A stretch of DNA of 64,000 bases, taken from assembly GCA_023398955.1 (NCBI GenBank), contig JAEWRL010000095.1:29104-93103 (forward strand), given 5' to 3'. This DNA comes from Pseudomonadota bacterium (lineage in GTDB: Bacteria > Myxococcota_A > Polyangia > Polyangiales > Polyangiaceae). The notes below the pieces were generated by a model. That model made no database searches. It saw only the letters and a list, made by a program, of their open reading frames with translations, and was not told the origin of the DNA. Shown piece after piece: positions 20,230 through 33,252 of this stretch; the stretch's first letter is position 1; each line of letters opens with the position of its first letter. Both the position numbers and the translations under genes were made by a program.

Positions 20230-20847
20230 ATGGCCCAGGAGCCGACCGACAAGCAGCGCGAGGTCCTCGCGGCCATCGAACAGTACTCGGAGGAGTTCGG
20301 CGTTGCTCCCTCCCTCGCCGACATCGCGGAGGCCCTCGGCGTGTCGCGCGCCACGATCCACGAGCACATCGGGGGCCTGAAGCGGAAGGGCTACCTCGCC
20401 AACGTGGACGGCGTCGGACGGAGCTGGCGGTCCACGCTCCGCGCTTCTTCCACCTCTCGCCGAATCCCCATCGTGGGCCGTGTGGCTGCCGGCGCACCCA
20501 TCCTTGCCCAGGAGAACATCGAAGGCTGGCTGACCATCGACGGCACCAGCGAGCGCGACACGCTGTTTGCGCTGCGTGTGCAGGGCGACAGCATGATCGA
20601 CGCCGGCATCCTCGACGGCGACCTCGTGATCGTGCGCCAGCAGGAGGCGGCGAACGACGGCGACATCATCGTCGCCCTCATCGACGATCAGGAAGCGACG
20701 GTCAAAAAGCTCCAGCGCGACAATGGCCAGGCTCGGCTGGTCGCGATGAACCGGAAGTACGATCCCATCGTCGTGTCTCCACCGCAGACGTTGCGCGTGC
20801 GGGGAAAGGTGATTGGGGTGCGTCGCGACCTCGATGGGGGGACATGA
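20230..20847 (+). CDS. lexA: LexA-like SOS repressor
   Basis: A 205-residue LexA-family repressor and autoprotease. The winged HTH (residues 1-65; APSLADIAEALGVSRATIHEHIGGLKRKGYL) binds DNA. The S24 protease domain has the Ala87-Gly88 cleavage site in RVAAGAP, catalytic Ser121 in GDSM and Lys159 in EATVKKLQ, close to E. coli spacing (84/85, 119, 156). RecA filaments would trigger self-cleavage. It is the first gene of the rightward early operon, so it probably serves as a prophage-type or mobile-element repressor rather than the cell's main LexA. One base separates it from the next start. Confidence 0.88.
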   Translation: MAQEPTDKQREVLAAIEQYSEEFGVAPSLADIAEALGVSRATIHEHIGGLKRKGYLANVDGVGRSWRSTLRASSTSRRIPIVGRVAAGAPILAQENIEGWLTIDGTSERDTLFALRVQGDSMIDAGILDGDLVIVRQQEAANDGDIIVALIDDQEATVKKLQRDNGQARLVAMNRKYDPIVVSPPQTLRVRGKVIGVRRDLDGGT

Positions 20848-20848
20848 G

Positions 20849-22066
20849 ATGGCCACGTTCCGACTGCAGCGCTTCACGAACATCCACACCCTGAAGACGA
20901 TCCAGCCGAGCTACTTGCTCGCGTTGCTCGAGCCGCACAAGAGCTACTTCGCGAGACGCGGTGTCGAGCTGGGCCCGATGAACGGGCACGAGCTGGACTA
21001 CGAAGGGCTGCGCGACGTTCTCATGAACCCGGACCCGAGCGCGCCGCCCAAGCTCGTGGACGACCTGTACTACGTCGACGAGATGTCGGACCGAGATGGC
21101 ATGGACGAGCTGCTCGCGGCCGTCGAAGCCATGCCGCTGAACGAGCGCATCGAGCTGGACCTGCCGCCCGACCCCACGCCGGCGGACGTCGCCGTCCAGG
21201 TTCGGTTGAAGGCGCCGCTGTTGCTCGAGCGCCATCACGCCGAGCGCTTCCTGACGACCAAGCGTGCCTTCGAGTGCTACCGGGTGAAAGATGGAGCCGA
21301 CCGAACGCTCCGAGTGCCGACGGCGGCGCAGCTCTCGGACCTCAAGGAAGCGCTCGACGATAGGCTCGATCAGCTCAAGCGCGGGCGCAGCAGCAAGGTG
21401 TTCATCTACCAGAAGGACGACGGCTTCTGGTTCCTGGTGCGCCATGGGCAACCCTGCAAGCGCGAGGGAACGGTGACGGCCGATGGCTCTGGAGCCGTGT
21501 ACTACCGCCCGGAGATCTACGACCCGCTCCGCTACGACCCGCGCACCGGCGAGCTCTCGATGAACGCGGAGACCAAGAAGATCGGCGTCCTCTACCGAGA
21601 GAAGATCGGCCTGCATCTCTTTGGCGACGCGACGATGTTCCCCAACTGGACGAAGTACTCCCTAGACCCGCTGCTGAGCGACGGCGAGGACAGCCTCGTT
21701 TGCACCGACGTCGAGGGGATGGAGTGGGTCCGGTTGAAGGAGATCGAGTATCACTGGGGCGGCCCTCACAAGGAGCGGACGATCCAGAAGGCCGACGATC
21801 TCTTCGCGCTCTACCGCAGCAAACAGCGATCGCTATCGAAAGGGCCCATCGTGCGCGCCAACTTCGCCGTGAAGTTCAGCGACGCCAAGACGCCGCGCAC
21901 GGTGACGGTCCGTCGCGGAAACGTCGCGAGCTTCACCCGGGACGATGACGCGCCGCTGATCGAAGAATGGCTCGTGAAGCGTGGGTTCGTTCCGCCGGCG
22001 TCGCCAACGAGCCCGAAGACGAAGGTGCCGCATGCCGAGCCTGCACGCGCTGTGGCGCACGATTGA
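20849..22066 (+). CDS. Hypothetical protein linked to lexA
   Basis: 405 residues from ATG 20849, chosen because GGGGGGA lies about ten bases upstream and the preceding stop is adjacent. The sequence looks folded throughout (MATFRLQRFTNIHTLKTIQPSYL..., DMSDRDGMDELLAAVEAMPL...), with a mixed C-terminal half. No motif I can name; no membrane segment or signal peptide. It is co-transcribed with the LexA-like gene and overlaps the next gene by 35 bases, so a role in the SOS-regulated early module is likely but unspecified. Confidence 0.65.
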   Translation: MATFRLQRFTNIHTLKTIQPSYLLALLEPHKSYFARRGVELGPMNGHELDYEGLRDVLMNPDPSAPPKLVDDLYYVDEMSDRDGMDELLAAVEAMPLNERIELDLPPDPTPADVAVQVRLKAPLLLERHHAERFLTTKRAFECYRVKDGADRTLRVPTAAQLSDLKEALDDRLDQLKRGRSSKVFIYQKDDGFWFLVRHGQPCKREGTVTADGSGAVYYRPEIYDPLRYDPRTGELSMNAETKKIGVLYREKIGLHLFGDATMFPNWTKYSLDPLLSDGEDSLVCTDVEGMEWVRLKEIEYHWGGPHKERTIQKADDLFALYRSKQRSLSKGPIVRANFAVKFSDAKTPRTVTVRRGNVASFTRDDDAPLIEEWLVKRGFVPPASPTSPKTKVPHAEPARAVAHD

Positions 22067-23210
22067 GCGCGAGGAGGTCCTCGCCGGCGTCGAGGCCCAG
22101 TGGCAGATCTGGCTCGGCGACATCCTCGACGTTCTGCGCCCGTACCTGAAGCCCGAGCAGGACCTGGCCAGCAGCTATCCGTGCGAGCGCCTCCCGGATG
22201 CCTGCGCGCGCCGCGTCGTCCACCACGGAACGGATGACGTCGTCGCGGTGTGCGGTCTCGACGAGTCCGAGTGTGACCGTCGACCGCTGACGCGCGCGGA
22301 CGTGGTCGTGTACGAGCTGGCGCTTCCCCGGCTGTTCGCGGGTATCGGCGAAGCGCTCGGCTGCGGTGGCGACGTGCAACCGATCGCCGGCGCGCGCGCC
22401 TGGTCCCTCGGCGTTCGCGCGGGGGGCGCGCACGTGTTCTTCGTGCTGTCCGAGCGCGAGACGGGCTATGCCGCCCCACTGGCGACGCTGCTCGCCCACC
22501 ACCCTACTGGCGACCTCGTTCTGATCGTGCCGACGGCGGATGGTCTCGCCGCGGCGGACCGCGCGTTGCTCAGCCAACGTCGCGTGGCCGTGCTCGCCTG
22601 CGACGAGCTGATTCTGATCGACGACAACGGCAAGCTCGTTCATCGCGCGCCAGCGTCCTACGTCATTCCCCCGCCCGAAGTCCTGTCCGTGCGTGAGGGC
22701 CCAGCAACCTACGCCCAGAAGCCCGTCGCTATCTGCTGGCGCCACGATAGTGCGACGCCGGTGCAGATCATCGATGCAGCAGATCTGGATCGCGTGCGTG
22801 CCATCGAGAGCGACGTCGAGCACTTCGTCGACGCGACCCTCGACAAGCCCCGCTGCTCGAAGAGCAACGGCAAGAAGAGGCGCGACGAGGAGCGGCTCAC
22901 CGCAGGCCAAGTCTCCATGCTCGCCGCTTACCTCGCCCGCGCGACGCGCAGCCTCGATCACGAGCGTCCCGAGAATCTCCGCATCCCCAACGTGACCACC
23001 CCCGCGAGCCGCAAGAAGGCGTTCAACGACATGCGACGGAAGGTCGACGTCACCACCGACTCGCGCCGCAGCTACCGGCTGTTCAAGGATCGCGCGAGCT
23101 TCTCGGGGGGACCGCAGGAGTACGAGTTCCGCCCCGATGACAGCGCGACCTACTGCTTTCTCGTGCGCTTCGAGCACTTCAGCAGCGTCGAGACCGCGGT
23201 GATCCGCTAG
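22032..23210 (+). CDS. Hypothetical protein, partner of the upstream gene
   Basis: 392 residues from ATG 22032 (MPSLHALWRTIEREEVLAGVEAQWQIWLGDIL). The N-terminal two-thirds alternates helix and strand (HVFFVLSERETGYAAPLATLLAHHPTGDLVLIVP) and could be an alpha/beta sensor or nuclease-like domain. The C-terminal third is basic and Ser/Arg-rich. No family recognised. The 35-base overlap with the upstream gene points to a fixed pair, useful for guilt-by-association searches. Confidence 0.6.
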   Translation: MPSLHALWRTIEREEVLAGVEAQWQIWLGDILDVLRPYLKPEQDLASSYPCERLPDACARRVVHHGTDDVVAVCGLDESECDRRPLTRADVVVYELALPRLFAGIGEALGCGGDVQPIAGARAWSLGVRAGGAHVFFVLSERETGYAAPLATLLAHHPTGDLVLIVPTADGLAAADRALLSQRRVAVLACDELILIDDNGKLVHRAPASYVIPPPEVLSVREGPATYAQKPVAICWRHDSATPVQIIDAADLDRVRAIESDVEHFVDATLDKPRCSKSNGKKRRDEERLTAGQVSMLAAYLARATRSLDHERPENLRIPNVTTPASRKKAFNDMRRKVDVTTDSRRSYRLFKDRASFSGGPQEYEFRPDDSATYCFLVRFEHFSSVETAVIR

Positions 23211-23326
23211 CCGAAATCCCACTCCCACTCTTCTCCGACTCTGCTCCCAGCATCCTCCGACCCCGACCCGCAGGATGGCCTTGTCGCTGGCGGATGGGCC
23301 GCCGCGAGAAGCACCGGAGGTCATCG

Positions 23327-23536
23327 ATGCAGAAGAGTTCGAGCGAGCAGGAATGGCGCTGTCGCAAGTGCCGATCGCTGCTCGGAGTGGAGCGGTCGGG
23401 TCGGCTCCACCTGAAGTACAAGGACGCCCAGTTCGTCGTGGAGGGCACGGTCATGGCCGTGTGCCACCGCTGTTCCGAGCTGAACGAGACCCAGAGCTGT
23501 CGGCAGCGAGACGCCCGCTCGATCGCCCGAGCGTAG
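23327..23536 (+). CDS. Com-like zinc-ribbon protein
   Basis: 69 residues from ATG 23327, with GGAGG six bases upstream. EWRCRKCRSLLG ... VCHRCSELNET gives two Cys-x-x-Cys pairs about 34 residues apart, followed by the short Asn-containing tail seen in Mu Com-type proteins (a zinc-binding translational regulator of the mom DNA-modification gene). The spacer between the pairs is longer than in Mu Com. Role here unknown; regulation of a neighbouring early gene is possible. Confidence 0.6.
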   Translation: MQKSSSEQEWRCRKCRSLLGVERSGRLHLKYKDAQFVVEGTVMAVCHRCSELNETQSCRQRDARSIARA

Positions 23537-23688
23537 AGGCGCGTGTTGCCTGCCGGCGCTGCGATGGGCGTGGCGTCGGCCCCTGAACAACTGAAGTAGC
23601 GGCAAACGCCAGGAGGCTCCTCGAGGCCCATCGGCACCGCGCCCCAGCCGGGACGCGCCGATGGCCACCGCCGCGAGCGGAGGAGCCC

Positions 23689-24627
23689 ATGGGCCTTCAT
23701 CAGATGAAGTGCGCCCTCAGAGCCGAGGTGCGCGCAGAGAGAAACCAGAAGCGTTTTGAAGAAGCCAAGAAACACCAACTGGAGCTGCGTGAGCACGAGA
23801 CCGTGCTCAGCGTGCTCGCCGTCCTCGGCGACGAGTCGAGCTTGCGCTACGCCGAGAAGGAGGCGCTCACCCGGGCGCTGCTCCGCGAGCACAAGCGACG
23901 GCCACATCCGTTCTGGAACGCGGTGCTCGTCGTCGCCTTCTACCCGATGCTGGCACGGCTGCGTGGCCGCATCTTCGGCGACGCTGTGCCGGGCGACGAC
24001 CTCGACCAGATCGTGCTGTCGTCGTTCTTCGAGGTCGTCCGCGACTTCCCGCTGAGCCAGCGGCGCGATCGCACCTGCATGTACCTGCGCCAGATGACCC
24101 AGCGCGAGGTCTTCAAGCGGGTCCGGGCCGAGCAGCGCGACCTCGAGCAGGTGCGTTTCGACGATCCCGAGGACATCTCGCGCAGGCAAGACGACCTCGA
24201 GTCCCTCGGGCACCTGGCGAGCTGGCCCGAGACCAAGCCGAACAAGCCGCGTCGCCGTGATGCGAAGGAGAACGCCGCGCTGGTGTCGTTCCTGGTGGAG
24301 CGCGCCGGTCACATCTTGGACGGCGACAAGCTCGAGCTGGTGGTCGCCACCCTGGTCCGCGGCGAGCTGCTGACGTCGTACGTCGATCGCGTTCACCCGG
24401 ACCTGTCCCCATCGGAGCGGCGCCGAACCTACCAGCGCATCAAGCGACGGCACTCGCGGGCAATCGCGCGGCTGCGTGAAGTGCTCGCGGAGCTGCGGAA
24501 CGATTTCGAGTGTCCCCAAACCGCGTGTCCCCGACCGGACCCCACCCAGGCTTTGACCTCTCGTGACTCGGCAAGCCCGCCGCAGGGCGGATCTAACCGA
24601 GCCCGCAAAGGAGGTCAGAAGCCATGA
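23689..24627 (+). CDS. Probable divergent RNA polymerase sigma factor
   Basis: A 312-residue protein with GGAGGAG just upstream. Residues ~80-150 (WNAVLVVAFYPMLARLRGRIFGDAVPGDDLDQIVLSSFFEVVRDFPL...) resemble sigma-70 region 2. The last folded part (SPSERRRTYQRIKRRHSRAIARLREVLAEL) could be a region-4-like HTH. A basic linker joins them. If correct, it would redirect transcription to element genes. The similarity is recognised by eye and remote; a structural or recombination role cannot be excluded. Confidence 0.5.
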   Translation: MGLHQMKCALRAEVRAERNQKRFEEAKKHQLELREHETVLSVLAVLGDESSLRYAEKEALTRALLREHKRRPHPFWNAVLVVAFYPMLARLRGRIFGDAVPGDDLDQIVLSSFFEVVRDFPLSQRRDRTCMYLRQMTQREVFKRVRAEQRDLEQVRFDDPEDISRRQDDLESLGHLASWPETKPNKPRRRDAKENAALVSFLVERAGHILDGDKLELVVATLVRGELLTSYVDRVHPDLSPSERRRTYQRIKRRHSRAIARLREVLAELRNDFECPQTACPRPDPTQALTSRDSASPPQGGSNRARKGGQKP

Positions 24628-24866
24628 GCACCAAAGACCAGCGACCGGCGCTCACCCGCGCCTTTCGAGAAGTGACGCTCAGCCTCATCGGGCTCTTCGA
24701 GCTCTACGACGCCGAGCCCGAGCTCGTGGAGGCGACGGCCGATGCCCTCGGTCGCGTCTTCCGAGCCCACCTGAACCGCTCGGGTCCGCGCCCGAGCGAC
24801 GAAGCGAAGAGCGCCCTGCACGGGCTGCTCGACGAGATGGATTCCCTGGCTGCCGAGGCGGCCTGA
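24624..24866 (+). CDS. Small helical hypothetical protein
   Basis: 80 residues from ATG 24624, behind AAAGGAGG and overlapping the upstream stop (ATGA). Acidic and almost entirely helical (LTRAFREVTLSLIGLFELYDAEPELVEATADALGRVFRAHL). No recognised family. It precedes the SSB-like gene. Confidence 0.55.
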   Translation: MSTKDQRPALTRAFREVTLSLIGLFELYDAEPELVEATADALGRVFRAHLNRSGPRPSDEAKSALHGLLDEMDSLAAEAA

Positions 24867-24897
24867 ACAACCAACCCAACACTGGAGGACCAAGACA

Positions 24898-25623
24898 ATG
24901 ACGACTGCATGGGACCTGGCCACGACGATGGCCGACAAGCACGCGAACTCGGGCGGCATCTTCGTTCGGCTCGCGGCCAACGGAGACAAGATCATCGGGG
25001 CGTTCTGCGGCGAACCCTACGCCCGCGAGGTGATCTGGACGGGCGAGCGCTACGAGCAGTTCGACGAGAACAACAGCGCGCACCAGGGCAAGCGGCCCAG
25101 CCTGCGCGTGATGCTGAACTTCTACGTGCCCGCCGAGGGCGTGATGAAGGTCATCGAGGGCGGCACGGTCTGGTTCAAGGACGTGCTGAAGGTCCGCGAC
25201 AAGTACGGCCTCGACAAGTGGCTCTTCGAGATCGAGCGCCACGGCGACGCCGGCGATCCCAAAACCACCTACAGCATCCTGCCCGAGGAGAAGCTCGACG
25301 ACGAGATGCGGGCGCGCATCGCTGCCGCCGAGCCTCACGACCTCAAGTCCATCGGCACTGGCAACGACGAGGACAACGGCAAGAGCTCGGCGGCCGCCAA
25401 GAAATCGAGCAACGCCACCGGCCCGATCGACCCGCGCGTCGCCGGTGACCTGGTCGCCAAGCTCAAGGCGCTGCCGCGCTCGGACGTGGATGCCTTTCTC
25501 GCCGAGTTCGGCGTGCAGCGGGTGCGCGACCTCGAGGCCAAGCACGAGGCCGCGGCGCGGGCGTTCATCGACCAGCTCCTCGCCAAGCAGAGCCAGCCGG
25601 AAGAAGTGGACCCGTTCGCATGA
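24898..25623 (+). CDS. SSB-like phage single-strand DNA-binding protein
   Basis: 241 residues with GGAGGACC upstream. The first ~130 residues (SGGIFVRLAANGDKIIGAFCGEPYAREVIWTGERYEQF ... LRVMLNFYVPAEG) are strand-rich with many aromatic residues, as in OB-fold proteins. A Ser/Lys linker and a helical domain follow. It ends EEVDPFA, close to the acidic ...DDDIPF tail by which SSB recruits partners. Position immediately before the helicase and primase supports a replication role. The OB fold itself is inferred. Confidence 0.6.
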   Translation: MTTAWDLATTMADKHANSGGIFVRLAANGDKIIGAFCGEPYAREVIWTGERYEQFDENNSAHQGKRPSLRVMLNFYVPAEGVMKVIEGGTVWFKDVLKVRDKYGLDKWLFEIERHGDAGDPKTTYSILPEEKLDDEMRARIAAAEPHDLKSIGTGNDEDNGKSSAAAKKSSNATGPIDPRVAGDLVAKLKALPRSDVDAFLAEFGVQRVRDLEAKHEAAARAFIDQLLAKQSQPEEVDPFA

Positions 25624-27074
25624 TGGGCGAGGCAACGGTGCAGGCGGTCGTCGACGGCATGATCCGGTTCAACCCGCGGGAGGTGCATCCACGCGCAATC
25701 GCGCACCTCCTGCGGGACCTGAGCTTCCCCAACCCCGAGTACATCTCGCGGGTTCGGTACGGACGCTGGGTGGGCACCACGCCCGAGGAGATCTCGCTGC
25801 TCGAAGAGCACGATGGTCTCGCCACGGTTCCCCGCGGAGCCGTGGCCCTCGTTCGCGAGGCCGTGCGCGCTGCCGGACAGGACCTCGCCTTCGACGACCG
25901 CCGCACCGTCTGCCCGGAGATCGACTACGACTTCGGCTTCGAGCTGCGCAGCTACCAGGAGCAGGCCGTCAATGCCCTCATCAACCGCACCCAGGGCTGC
26001 GCGGTCGTACCCTGCGGCGGCGGCAAGACGGTCATCGGGACCGCCGCTATCGCCCGCACCGGCCAGCCCGCGCTCATCCTCGTGCATACCCACGACCTGG
26101 TCGAGCAATGGGCAGCGACCATCCGCGATGCGCTCGGCATCCGGGCCGGCATCATCGCCGGCGGCAAGTTCGAGCTGGCCGACGTCACGGTGGCCACCGT
26201 GCAGTCTCTGGTCACCCTCGACGACGATGCCAGAGCAGAGGTCGCCAGCCGGTTCGGCGCCGTCATCCTCGACGAGGCCCATCACGCACCGGCGAGCGTC
26301 TTCCGCGAGGTGCTCTCGTGGCTGCCGGGGAAGTTCCGCTTCGGCCTCACCGCCACCCCGGAGCGCAGCGATGGGCTCACGCCGATGCTGCACCTGTGCC
26401 TCGGACCCGAGGTGTTCCGCATCGATCACCAGACTCTCGTCGATGCCGGGCACCTCATCGTGCCGCGGGTGGTGCCGGTCTCCACCGGCGCGACGACGGA
26501 CGCCGAGACCCACGCCGCCATCGTCAGCGACCTCGCGGCGGACCCGGACCGTAATCGGCTGATCGTCGATCTGGTCGCCCGTGAAGCAGCTGCCGGTTGC
26601 AGCGTGCTCGTGCTCTCGGGTCGCGTCGATCACTGTCAGCGGCTCGCCAAGCTGCTGACCGCGGCCGGCACCGCGGCGGTGGCGCTCACCAGCCGGGTCG
26701 CCAAGGGCAAGCGCAGCGCCATCCTCGACCGCTTTCGCGATGGGTCGCTGAAGGTGGTCTGCGCGACCTCGCTGGCCGACGAGGGCCTCGACGTCTCCCG
26801 CCTCGAGCGGCTCGTGCTCGCCACACCGGCCCGCGCCGAGGGCCGCACCATCCAGCGGCTCGGTCGCTTGATGCGGCCCCACCCAGGCAAGCGCACGCCC
26901 GTGCTCTACGACCTGGTCGACAACATCCCGCTCGCTCGCCGCCAGTTCGCCGCGCGCAAGCGAGCCTATCGCAAGGTACTCGGGACGGAGGCCCTCCAGA
27001 GGTCCAGCACCCAGCAGCGGACCTTCTCTGCACCGGAGGGCAACGATGAACCGTGGCGCGCCATGGCGTGCTGA
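25620..27074 (+). CDS. SF2 DEAH-type DNA helicase (XPB-like)
   Basis: A 484-residue superfamily 2 helicase, overlapping the SSB-like stop. An accessory N-terminal domain (1-105) precedes the RecA-like pair: Q-tip YQEQAVNAL near 110, Walker A VPCGGGKT near 137, ILDEAHH near 218, LTATPERSDGL near 246, and domain 2 with SLADEGLDVSRLERL and QRLGRLMRP (motif VI). It most resembles the XPB/RAD25-like branch seen in phages and would unwind or remodel DNA during replication or recombination. Neighbours are the SSB-like and primase proteins. Confidence 0.85.
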   Translation: MMGEATVQAVVDGMIRFNPREVHPRAIAHLLRDLSFPNPEYISRVRYGRWVGTTPEEISLLEEHDGLATVPRGAVALVREAVRAAGQDLAFDDRRTVCPEIDYDFGFELRSYQEQAVNALINRTQGCAVVPCGGGKTVIGTAAIARTGQPALILVHTHDLVEQWAATIRDALGIRAGIIAGGKFELADVTVATVQSLVTLDDDARAEVASRFGAVILDEAHHAPASVFREVLSWLPGKFRFGLTATPERSDGLTPMLHLCLGPEVFRIDHQTLVDAGHLIVPRVVPVSTGATTDAETHAAIVSDLAADPDRNRLIVDLVAREAAAGCSVLVLSGRVDHCQRLAKLLTAAGTAAVALTSRVAKGKRSAILDRFRDGSLKVVCATSLADEGLDVSRLERLVLATPARAEGRTIQRLGRLMRPHPGKRTPVLYDLVDNIPLARRQFAARKRAYRKVLGTEALQRSSTQQRTFSAPEGNDEPWRAMAC

Positions 27075-27108
27075 AGCACGCACTGCAATCAGGGCGCGGA
27101 GGTAGCCG

Positions 27109-30210
<3,102 letters not shown>

Positions 30211-30321
30211 TGTCGAATCTCGACCTTCGGCTCTACCCTGCGTCAAGCGCTCGCAACCGGTTGGATTCACTGCGACAAGCCCCTTGCTGTGAACCGGAAA
30301 GAACGCCTGCATGTGTTCACG

Positions 30322-30345
30322 GGCCCAGACCATGGTGGTCGGGCC
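30322..30345. promoter_or_regulatory. Near-palindrome upstream of the recombinase module
   Basis: GGCCCAGACCA and TGGTGGTCGGGCC face each other around a central CATG-type axis with one unpaired position per arm. A TGTTCACGGG motif, shared with the 19.4-19.7 kb control region, lies immediately left (30313-30322). It sits 23 bases before the DUF2924 start, so an operator or a recombination-related site is plausible. The 157-base gap holds no convincing gene; a 53-codon frame from 30210 looks spurious. Confidence 0.45.
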
Positions 30346-30367
30346 TCGGCACGGAGGACCACGACGG

Positions 30368-30885
30368 ATGACCATGCCCAAGAAGAAGAACATCGAAGGC
30401 AGCATGGCCGCCGAGATCGCGGCCCTGCGCAAGCTGACGGTGGCCGAGCTGCAGCTGCGCTACCGCGCGCTCTTCGGCCACGAGAGCCGCAGCCACAACC
30501 GCGACTGGCTGTTCAAGAAGGTCGCGTTCCGCATGCAGGAGGTTCGCCGCGGTGGCCTCAGCGAGCGCGCCAAGCGACGTGCTCGCACGCTCGCCGGGGA
30601 CTCGTACCTGCGCGCCCGGCCGCCCAAGGACTTCGACCCGGCACCGGCCCCGCCACCCCAGGCCCATCCGCAAGACCCGCGGCTGCCCGCCGTCGGCGCG
30701 GTGCTCACCAAGGAGCACGGCGGCGAGACCCATGCCATCACGGTGCTCGCCGAGGGCTTCGAGTACCGCGGAGAGATCTACCCGAGCCTCTCGCGCATCG
30801 CGAAGGCGGTGACCGGAACCTCGTGGAACGGCTTCCTCTGGCTCGGTCTCGACAAGCGCAAGCGGGGCAAGAAGGAGGCGACCGC

Positions 30886-30889
<4 letters not shown>
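30368..30889 (+). CDS. DUF2924 protein of the recombinase module
   Basis: 173 residues from ATG 30368 (MTMPKKKNIEGSMAAEIAAL). It carries the family pattern MTVAELQLRYRALFG-type helix (residues ~25-40), the DWLFKKVAFRMQE segment and a C-terminal GFEYRGEIYPSLSRIAKAVTGTSWNGFLWLGL, i.e. a DUF2924 domain. These proteins occur next to large serine recombinases and are thought to assist integration or excision; mechanism not established. The gene overlaps the recombinase start (ATGA). Confidence 0.85.
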
Positions 30890-32483
<1,594 letters not shown>

Positions 32484-32487
<4 letters not shown>

Positions 32488-32906
32488 GCAAGGTCGAGAA
32501 GATCGCCTTCCGCCCTCGCCACCGCCGGCAGGCCACCCGCCGAGCCGAGCGCGAAGAGGGCCTTCGAACGCCACACCCGGCCCGTGTCGCCCGACTCCTC
32601 GCCCTGGCCCACGACATCGAAGCCAGGATCGAGGCCGGCGAGTTCCGCGACTACGCCGACGTGGCCCGAGCCCACGGGCTCACCCGCGCCCGGCTCACCC
32701 AGGTGATGAACCTGCTGCTCCTTGCCCCGCCGATCCAGGAAGACGTCCTCCACCTCGAGGTGCTCCCCGGCCGCGAGCCGATCTCCGAGCGGGACCTCCG
32801 GCGGGTGCTGCAGAGCCTGGTGTGGGAGGAGCAGGTGGGGGTGTGGAGCAATTTCAATAACTTACAGAAGCTCCCCAACGTCCAAGCCGACTCTAGCCGA
32901 CTTTGA
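32484..32906 (+). CDS. Recombinase-associated HTH protein
   Basis: 140 residues from ATG 32484, overlapping the recombinase stop (ATGA). A basic N-terminus leads to a ParB/KorB-like helix-turn-helix (DYADVARAHGLTRARLTQVMNLLLLAPPIQEDVL, residues ~55-90) and a short C-terminal helix. DUF2924-serine recombinase-HTH triplets recur in bacterial elements; the third protein probably binds attachment-site DNA or sets direction. The last ~20 codons fall in AT-richer sequence (VWSNFNNLQKLPN) and look unlike the rest, as if a joint lies near 32848-32906. The same HTH type is embedded in the transposase at 58328. Confidence 0.7.
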
Positions 32907-32933
32907 TAGGCATCAGGCCGCATCGCTCCGCTC

Positions 32934-32962
32934 TTGAGTGGAACGCCTTGCACTGATAGTGT
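32934..32962 (+). promoter_or_regulatory. Candidate promoter of the BREX operon
   Basis: TTGAGT (32934-32939) and TAGTGT (32957-32962), 17 bases apart, lie 87 bases upstream of the HTH gene that heads the BREX operon. The spacing is ideal and the boxes are moderately close to sigma-70 consensus. This 142-base gap is the only substantial non-coding stretch before the operon. Not tested. Confidence 0.4.
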
Positions 32963-33048
32963 TGCGCCTCCCGTAGCAACCTGCGGGTTCGCCGGATTGG
33001 GGGACCGGCCCTCCCGGCGTCCGCAGTAAGCGCCGAGAGGAAGGGCTG

Positions 33049-33252
33049 ATGTCCACCGAACCCTGGGTTTCCGTTGAAGATGTCGCGAAGCACCTGAGCG
33101 TCGCGAAGGACTCGATCTATCGCTGGATCGAGCATCGGGGGCTGCCCGCGCACAAGGTCGGCCGTCTGTGGAAGTTCAAGCTGTCAGAGGTCGACGAGTG
33201 GGTTCGTCAGGGTGGTGCCAGCGCTGAAGTCGAGGGGGGCGAAGCGTCATGA
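33049..33252 (+). CDS. Excisionase/MerR-type HTH regulator heading the BREX operon
   Basis: 67 residues: a single small winged HTH (WVSVEDVAKHLSVAKDSIYRWIEHRGLPAHKVGRLWKFKLSEVDEWV), the pattern of the excisionase-family HTH_17 domain. It starts behind GGAAGG and overlaps brxE (ATGA), so it belongs to the defence operon. Likely a transcriptional regulator of BREX; a role as excisionase for the adjacent serine recombinase is less likely given the coupling. Confidence 0.75.
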   Translation: MSTEPWVSVEDVAKHLSVAKDSIYRWIEHRGLPAHKVGRLWKFKLSEVDEWVRQGGASAEVEGGEAS

